Shown here piece by piece: positions 60,250 through 64,000 of a stretch of 64,000 nt of DNA. The DNA lies in contig NZ_LOFH01000003.1 of the NCBI RefSeq assembly GCF_001469215.1, positions 354,659 to 418,658 of the forward strand, read 5' to 3'. The position numbers and the translations under genes are program-made. The notes under the pieces are model-generated. The model was not told the origin of the DNA. It did no database searches and worked only from the letters and a program-made list of their open reading frames with translations. Each line of letters starts with the position of its first letter. Within the stretch, counting starts at the first letter, position 1. The stretch comes from Pseudoalteromonas sp. H105 (GTDB taxonomy: Bacteria; Pseudomonadota; Gammaproteobacteria; Enterobacterales; Alteromonadaceae).

Positions 60250-60614
60250 ATGAAGACGAACAATGAGCACCAAGCAACGTTAAAACGCTTAGAAAGGTTT
60301 AGCCGATTTACCGACAGCAGTATAGGTATCCCTTTTACAAAGTTTAAGTTTGGTATAGAAGCATTGATAGGAATTTTGCCAGGTGTAGGGGACATCGCGG
60401 GCTTAGCCTTATCAACTTATGTGCTTTTTGAAGCACAACGCTTAGGGGTTGGCTGGGGCGTTAAGCTGCGCATAATTATAAATATGCTAGTTGATTTTAC
60501 GGTTTAATCCCGTTTTTTGGTGACATTTTTGATGCTTTTTTTAAAGCAAATACCCGCAATACTCAGCTTTTAAAGCGTTATCTTCATGAGCGAAGTAAGA
60601 TAGAAGATTTATAA
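60250..60614 (+). pseudogene. DUF4112 protein, frameshifted
   Basis: The first frame gives 85 residues ending MLVDFTV at an early TAA (60505-60507). It carries the DUF4112 start (RLERFSRFTDSSIGIPFTKFKFG) and GIEALIGILPGVGDIAGL. A -1 shift at about 60500 continues the domain as GLIPFFGDIFDAFFKAN and on to a TAA at 60612-60614, giving 121 residues, the normal length. No slippery heptamer is present at the shift, so it is more likely a one-base deletion or a sequencing error than programmed frameshifting. DUF4112 function is unknown. Confidence 0.7.
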
Positions 60615-60932
60615 ATTTGTAGCTTTGTACTAGCTCATATCTGAGCTTACAGATTAAGTGAATAGGTTTAGACTTCATCTGACAGACAGCCATGAGCGAT
60701 AATCGGTCATTGATACTGGCTAAATATCGTCGTTAATAGATTGGTTAAACTGCTCTTTGCGCATATATTCATGAAAATGAGCGCCGAGCGCATATTGTTC
60801 TATTTAACTTTTCTTTAAAGTTTTAGAAAACTTAGTGATAGTAATACCTTAGGTTATTTGTTAAAACTATATAATGTAGAAAAATGAGCGTAGTGTCGGC
60901 AGAAATATGCGCGATGAGCGCACTATTAAATT
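60615..60932. promoter_or_regulatory. Non-coding stretch before first cassette, with promoter-like TATAAT
   Basis: No gene is seen. A TATAAT box at 60870-60875 with a weak -35 region lies 63 bases before the first cassette and could drive it. Short direct repeats are present: AAAATGAGCG at 60774 and 60881, and GAGCGCA at 60786 and 60916. I found no complete attC and no integrase or attI here. Confidence 0.35.
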
Positions 60933-60949
60933 GTTAGGTGTACAAGCAG

Positions 60950-61369
60950 ATGCAGCCCAGATTAGAGATCGAGTTTTTACGGAATGACCCTTCGAAAATA
61001 TGGGTAAAGGCGTGCAATGAAACTTTCGCTGGAGAAACGGAGCAATATATAAATGCTCAAATGTTGGAAAAACTAGCTGAACAATTATCAGTTTTTCCTA
61101 AATCTAACTCAGATGAAGTAACCTTTGAAGTTGGTGACGCTGACTCAACTTATGGTCATTGTGAGCTTAAATTCCATTGCTTCGATTCTGCTGGTCATAT
61201 GGCTGTATTAGTCTCTGTGTCAAATGACCGCGAATGTGTTGCAAAATTTACTGTTCAATTTGAAGCTTTATCATTGGATGCATTTGTATCCTCAATCAAA
61301 GTTTCTTTAAACTCGGGATCAGGTGTTTCAGAATTAATTGGTATAAAGCCGTATACGCAAAACGTGTAA
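60950..61369 (+). CDS. Integron-cassette protein, unknown (immunity-protein-like pattern)
   Basis: The protein has about 139 residues from the ATG at 60950; a GTG at 60938 is possible but overlaps the attC core. AGGTG at 60936-60940, part of the recombination core, lies at ribosome-site distance from this ATG. The protein is small, acidic and predicted beta-rich, with a HMAVLVSVSN strand and an LDAFVSSIKVSL helix, faintly recalling WapI-type immunity proteins. No family is certain. The gene is framed by GTTAGGT before it and ACCTAAC after it, the ends of an integron cassette. Confidence 0.6.
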   Translation: MQPRLEIEFLRNDPSKIWVKACNETFAGETEQYINAQMLEKLAEQLSVFPKSNSDEVTFEVGDADSTYGHCELKFHCFDSAGHMAVLVSVSNDRECVAKFTVQFEALSLDAFVSSIKVSLNSGSGVSELIGIKPYTQNV

Positions 61370-61373
61370 GTAC

Positions 61374-61468
61374 ACCTAACAAGTCAATTCAGCAGGACAA
61401 AAAACAGTTGGTTTTGCTCCTGCGTCGCTAATTTTAACCAACTGATTTTTGCCTCTGATTGAGACGTT
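61374..61468 (+). other. attC recombination site of cassette 1, interrupted at R'
   Basis: R'' is ACCTAAC (61374-61380), the exact complement of the GTTAGGT that starts this cassette at 60933. L'' TCAATTCAG and L' CTGATTGA pair with one extra base in L'', the hallmark of attC. The internal arm pairs AAAAAACAGTTGGTT with AACCAACTGATTTTT. The R' core GTTAAAC is split: GTT at 61466-61468 and GTTAAAC at 61615-61621 flank the inserted MITE. Site lengths and pairings were read by eye. Confidence 0.75.
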
Positions 61469-61614
61469 GAGGCTGTAGAATTACTCTTTTTAAAGAAAAT
61501 TAGCCCGTTTTATGGGTTCCAAATGCATTACCTAATGCTTTAAAAACGCTTAGAGTTAATTACAGGAGCTCGTTTTTTAATTGAATTTGGCTGTTGGAGT
61601 TATTCTACAGTCTC
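61469..61614. mobile_element. 146-bp MITE inserted in attC, related to adjacent IS1182-family element
   Basis: The left end GAGGCTGTAGAATTACTC and the right end, read inverted, GAGACTGTAGAATAACTC match at 16 of 18 bases. The direct repeat GTT lies on both sides (61466-61468 and 61615-61617). The left end matches the left end of the IS at 62507 for about 24 bases. It has no coding capacity. It looks like a non-autonomous derivative mobilised by that transposase. Confidence 0.75.
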
Positions 61615-61637
61615 GTTAAACGTATAAAAGGATAAAC

Positions 61638-62468
61638 ATGAAGAAGCCTGAAATTAGAATTTCCACGGGAACGATTAAGGACTTAGCTGTTATAGCTTTA
61701 ATCGTCATTGTCGCGTGGAAAGCCATATCGGCAGACTTTTCATTTACCTTTGAGAATATAAAGACTAGCGATCTTTTGGCCATACTATTGGCTTTATTTG
61801 CTATTGGCTTGTCAGTGGCTTTTTTCGTAAAAGCAAATGAAGTAAGCAATATGTTCTATGACAACATGTATAAGTTCACAAAAGACAACTCAGAGCTTCT
61901 TGGTAGAATGGAGTCTGGGTTTAGCGAACAGCTGCGCCATTTAGATCAAGGTTACACCGGTTTAAGAGATAAGTTTGATAAATTACCACTTGATCTCGGG
62001 AAAACGAGAGAGAAAGTAGAAGACGAGAAAGCCGAAGTATTAAAGTTGAAATCTGAGAAAAATGAGCTTCTAAATGAACTTGCCAACCGCGCTAACTTAC
62101 AAGAAGAAGAGAAACAGGAGCTTTTTTCACGAATTAATGATAGTGAAATAAAGCTAATTAAAGCACAGCGCGAAATGAGAAGACTTCAGCATAAGCTAAG
62201 AGATGCTGATGACTCTGAAGCCACGATCAACGGTATTCTGGTTAGAGCGGTTAAGCATACACAAAGGAAGGTGGTTGATTTATTGGGTATAGATGACTTT
62301 GAATCTGCTTCCGACGAGGAAATATGCAATAACTGGCAGTTAATTAAAGAAGAGCTTCCTAGAGTCTACGTCAAAGATTTACGCAGAGGAGGAGCATTAG
62401 ATGGAGAATATCTTTTGACCGAAGAAGGTGTTCAATTTATTCGTGACGTTGCTTCTGGCAACGTTTAA
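61638..62468 (+). CDS. Cassette-encoded membrane coiled-coil protein, unknown
   Basis: This 276-residue protein has two membrane helices (about residues 12-30 and 46-66), a long charged coiled coil (about 95-190) and a small C-terminal globular domain (about 195-276, VDLLGIDDFESASDEEICNNW). An AAGGA ribosome site lies upstream. The cassette begins with TTAAAC at 61616 and ends in GTTTAAC, its exact complement; the stop codon is inside that site. Membrane plus coiled-coil architecture is frequent among cassette-borne defence genes, but no defence family is recognised. Confidence 0.65.
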   Translation: MKKPEIRISTGTIKDLAVIALIVIVAWKAISADFSFTFENIKTSDLLAILLALFAIGLSVAFFVKANEVSNMFYDNMYKFTKDNSELLGRMESGFSEQLRHLDQGYTGLRDKFDKLPLDLGKTREKVEDEKAEVLKLKSEKNELLNELANRANLQEEEKQELFSRINDSEIKLIKAQREMRRLQHKLRDADDSEATINGILVRAVKHTQRKVVDLLGIDDFESASDEEICNNWQLIKEELPRVYVKDLRRGGALDGEYLLTEEGVQFIRDVASGNV

Positions 62469-62506
62469 CAAAGCATTACAGCGGACAAGCCGCTGAATGC
62501 GGCGTT
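62463..62506 (+). other. attC recombination site of cassette 2, interrupted at R'
   Basis: R'' is GTTTAAC (62463-62469), complement of the cassette start GTTAAAC at 61615. L'' GCATTACAGCGG and L' CCGCTGAATGC pair with one extra A in L''. Only the GTT of R' remains (62504-62506), because an insertion sequence begins at 62507. At about 44 visible bases this is a short attC. Confidence 0.75.
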
Positions 62507-64000
62507 GAGGCTGTAGAATTACTCTTTTTAGAAACATATCCTACTATTTAAAATTGATTGTTTTTTAACCTTGAAACCACAGGGTGACTGTGATCTAATA
62601 GATATTATTCACCCACGGTAAATTGTTATGGCCAACTACAAGCCTGACTTATCCTGCCAAAATAAATTCATTCCTATCAATTTCTCTGAGCAAATTTTGC
62701 CTGGCACCTTTGAGTATGCCCTTTGTTATATTGTCGAAAATAAACTCGACTTGTCGGGCTTTGACGCGTGGTATAACAACGATAAAACGGGTGCAGCGGC
62801 GTATCCGCCCACGGTGATGTTAAAGATTATTTTACTCGGTTATGCGCATGGGTTAATTAGTAGTCGCCGAATAGCCAAGGCCTGTGAGAACAATATTCTG
62901 TTCATGAGTGTGTCGGGAGATATTCAGCCGCATTACACATCAATAGCGGGTTTTGTGGCTAAAATGCATGAACAGATTGAGCCGCTTTTTACGCAAGTGC
63001 TGATGATATGTGATGAGGAAGGCTTGATAGGCCGCAACATGTTTGCCATTGATGGGTGTAAATTAAAGTCGAATGCGAGCAAGGAGTGGAGCGGTACATT
63101 CGATGAGCTAGGCCGTAAAAAAGTAAAACTAGAGCGCGCAAGTAAACGCATCATTGAACGCCATCAAGCACACGATAGCCTGAGCGAAGAGCTTATAACT
63201 CAAGATTTAAAGCAAAAAGAAAAGCTCGATAAAAGTGCAGATAAAATCACCGCATTCTTAGCTACTCACGAAGAGAAAACAGGCAGTAAAGGCAAGCCAG
63301 TAAAAAGTAATATCACCGACCCAGACAGCGCAAAAATGACGACCTCCAAAGGCACCATTCAAGGCTACAATGGTATTGCGATAAATGACGATAAACACCA
63401 AATCATCCTGCAAGCACACGCGTGGGGGTCGGTGGGCGAACAGCAAACACTCCAGCCAGCCGTTGAGCAATTAAATCGACAACTTGATAAATTAAACCCC
63501 GATAAAATCACAGACGAACACACTATTAAGTTCACCGCAGACAGTGGGTTTAACAGCGAAGCAAACCTTAAATACATGGCGCAAAGTGGCTTTGATAGTT
63601 ACATAGCGGATAATCAGTTTAGAAAACGCAATCCACTGTTTAAAGACAGTGAAACCTATGAAACAGAGCAAGAAAAGCGCCGACTAAAACGCAGTAAAGG
63701 CAAGCCACGGTTATTCACCTCAGATGACTTCCACTATGATGAATCAACGCAAACCTGCCGCTGCCCCGCAGGCAATGCCATGTGGCGAAGTGGTGTTAAT
63801 GTAAACAGCCATAACCAACAATACACCCGATTTTGCGGTTACTTGAAAGATTGCAAAGTATGCCCACTACAACAGCAATGCATGCGAAAGCCACCGATAA
63901 AAACAGGGCGGCAAGTACAGTTTAAAAATAATGAATCACGCAAAAAGCTAAGCTACATCGACAAAATGAAGGTCAAAATAGACAGCCCAATGGGGCGACG
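62507..64000 (+). mobile_element. IS1182-family insertion sequence, partial (right end outside window)
   Basis: The left end GAGGCTGTAGAATTACTC matches the MITE ends. It directly follows the GTT of an attC R' core, the same position as the MITE. A leader of about 120 bases precedes the transposase gene. The right end lies beyond 64000, so the target duplication cannot be checked. Confidence 0.82.
62628..64000 (+). CDS. IS1182-family transposase (partial)
   Basis: The frame is open from the ATG at 62628 to the window edge, 457 residues. It has the N-terminal DUF772-type region (TFEYALCYIVENKLDLSGFD, YPPTVMLKIILLGYAHGLIS, SSRRIAKACENN), the first catalytic Asp in FAIDGCKLKSNAS, the second in FTADSGFNSEANL, and a Cys-rich segment (CRCPAG, CGYLKDCKVCPLQQQC). 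These are typical of IS1182 transposases. The last catalytic Glu is expected downstream of the window. Confidence 0.88.
   Translation, partial: MANYKPDLSCQNKFIPINFSEQILPGTFEYALCYIVENKLDLSGFDAWYNNDKTGAAAYPPTVMLKIILLGYAHGLISSRRIAKACENNILFMSVSGDIQPHYTSIAGFVAKMHEQIEPLFTQVLMICDEEGLIGRNMFAIDGCKLKSNASKEWSGTFDELGRKKVKLERASKRIIERHQAHDSLSEELITQDLKQKEKLDKSADKITAFLATHEEKTGSKGKPVKSNITDPDSAKMTTSKGTIQGYNGIAINDDKHQIILQAHAWGSVGEQQTLQPAVEQLNRQLDKLNPDKITDEHTIKFTADSGFNSEANLKYMAQSGFDSYIADNQFRKRNPLFKDSETYETEQEKRRLKRSKGKPRLFTSDDFHYDESTQTCRCPAGNAMWRSGVNVNSHNQQYTRFCGYLKDCKVCPLQQQCMRKPPIKTGRQVQFKNNESRKKLSYIDKMKVKIDSPMGR

Noticed and set aside
60495..60510. Programmed -1 frameshift in the DUF4112 gene
   Set aside because: No X-XXY-YYZ slippery heptamer or following structure is seen; a deletion or sequence error is simpler.
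60802..60808. ATTTAAC as R'' of an earlier attC before cassette 1
   Set aside because: The following bases do not pair with the sequence before GTTAGGT in an attC-like way, and no matching GTTAAAT cassette start is visible.

Overview
The window looks like chromosomal DNA of a marine gammaproteobacterium of the Alteromonadales, most likely Pseudoalteromonas or a close relative. The basis is the AT-rich coding sequence, TyrR, an OlsF-like fused acyltransferase, and two conserved gene orders: rpsT / murJ-ribF-ileS-lspA-fkpB-ispH-pil, and glnB / bamD / rluD-pgeF-clpB. This assignment is by eye, with no database search. I see no rRNA, tRNA, CRISPR array or prophage.

Region 1 (1-17390, all minus strand) is a tightly packed seven-gene operon. 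In transcription order it encodes: a CapA-type metallophosphatase lipoprotein; a CHASE2/GAF/PAS-like membrane sensor with no visible output domain; a 1038-residue membrane protein carrying two CapC/PgsC-like segments; a single-pass periplasmic protein; a small exported protein resembling poly-gamma-glutamate hydrolases; a 1433-residue exported protein ending in a probable outer-membrane beta barrel; and a CapB/PgsB-type amide ligase with a very long N-terminal extension, cut by the window edge. I read this as a complete but strongly modified Gram-negative system for making, trimming and exporting a poly-gamma-glutamate-like envelope polymer. It is the most likely undescribed system here.

Region 2 (17657-29404) holds metabolic and envelope genes: tyrR, a thioesterase, ompW, a MATE transporter, dapE, the OlsF-like ornithine-lipid synthase, a GhrA-like reductase, smrA, a single-domain response regulator, rpsT and several small unknown proteins, including an unlisted 43-residue one.

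Region 3 (29659-46223) is murJ-ribF-ileS-lspA-fkpB-ispH, followed by an AlgZ/AlgR-like LytS/LytTR two-component pair. Then comes the type IV pilus minor-pilin and adhesin cluster pilV-pilW-pilX-pilY1-pilE, two converging GspH/FimT-type pilins, and glnB. The same gene order (rpsT to ispH to pil) is known in Pseudomonas aeruginosa, where AlgZ/AlgR controls the minor pilins from a distant locus. Here the regulator sits inside the cluster.

Region 4 (46299-60614) has bamD, rluD, pgeF, clpB with a good heat-shock (RpoH) promoter, an Aer-like chemoreceptor, gshA (probably starting at TTG), an SLT-like lipoprotein, a membrane spermidine-synthase-like protein, a CadC-like regulator with a periplasmic propeller, and a frameshifted DUF4112 gene.

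Region 5 (about 60615-64000) is accessory DNA. Two integron-type gene cassettes lie end to end with no integrase in view. In both, the attC site is interrupted at exactly the same base, after the GTT of the R' core. One is interrupted by a 146-bp MITE, the other by an IS1182-family element with the same terminal repeat, which runs off the right edge. This points to an insertion element and its miniature derivative that target attC sites.
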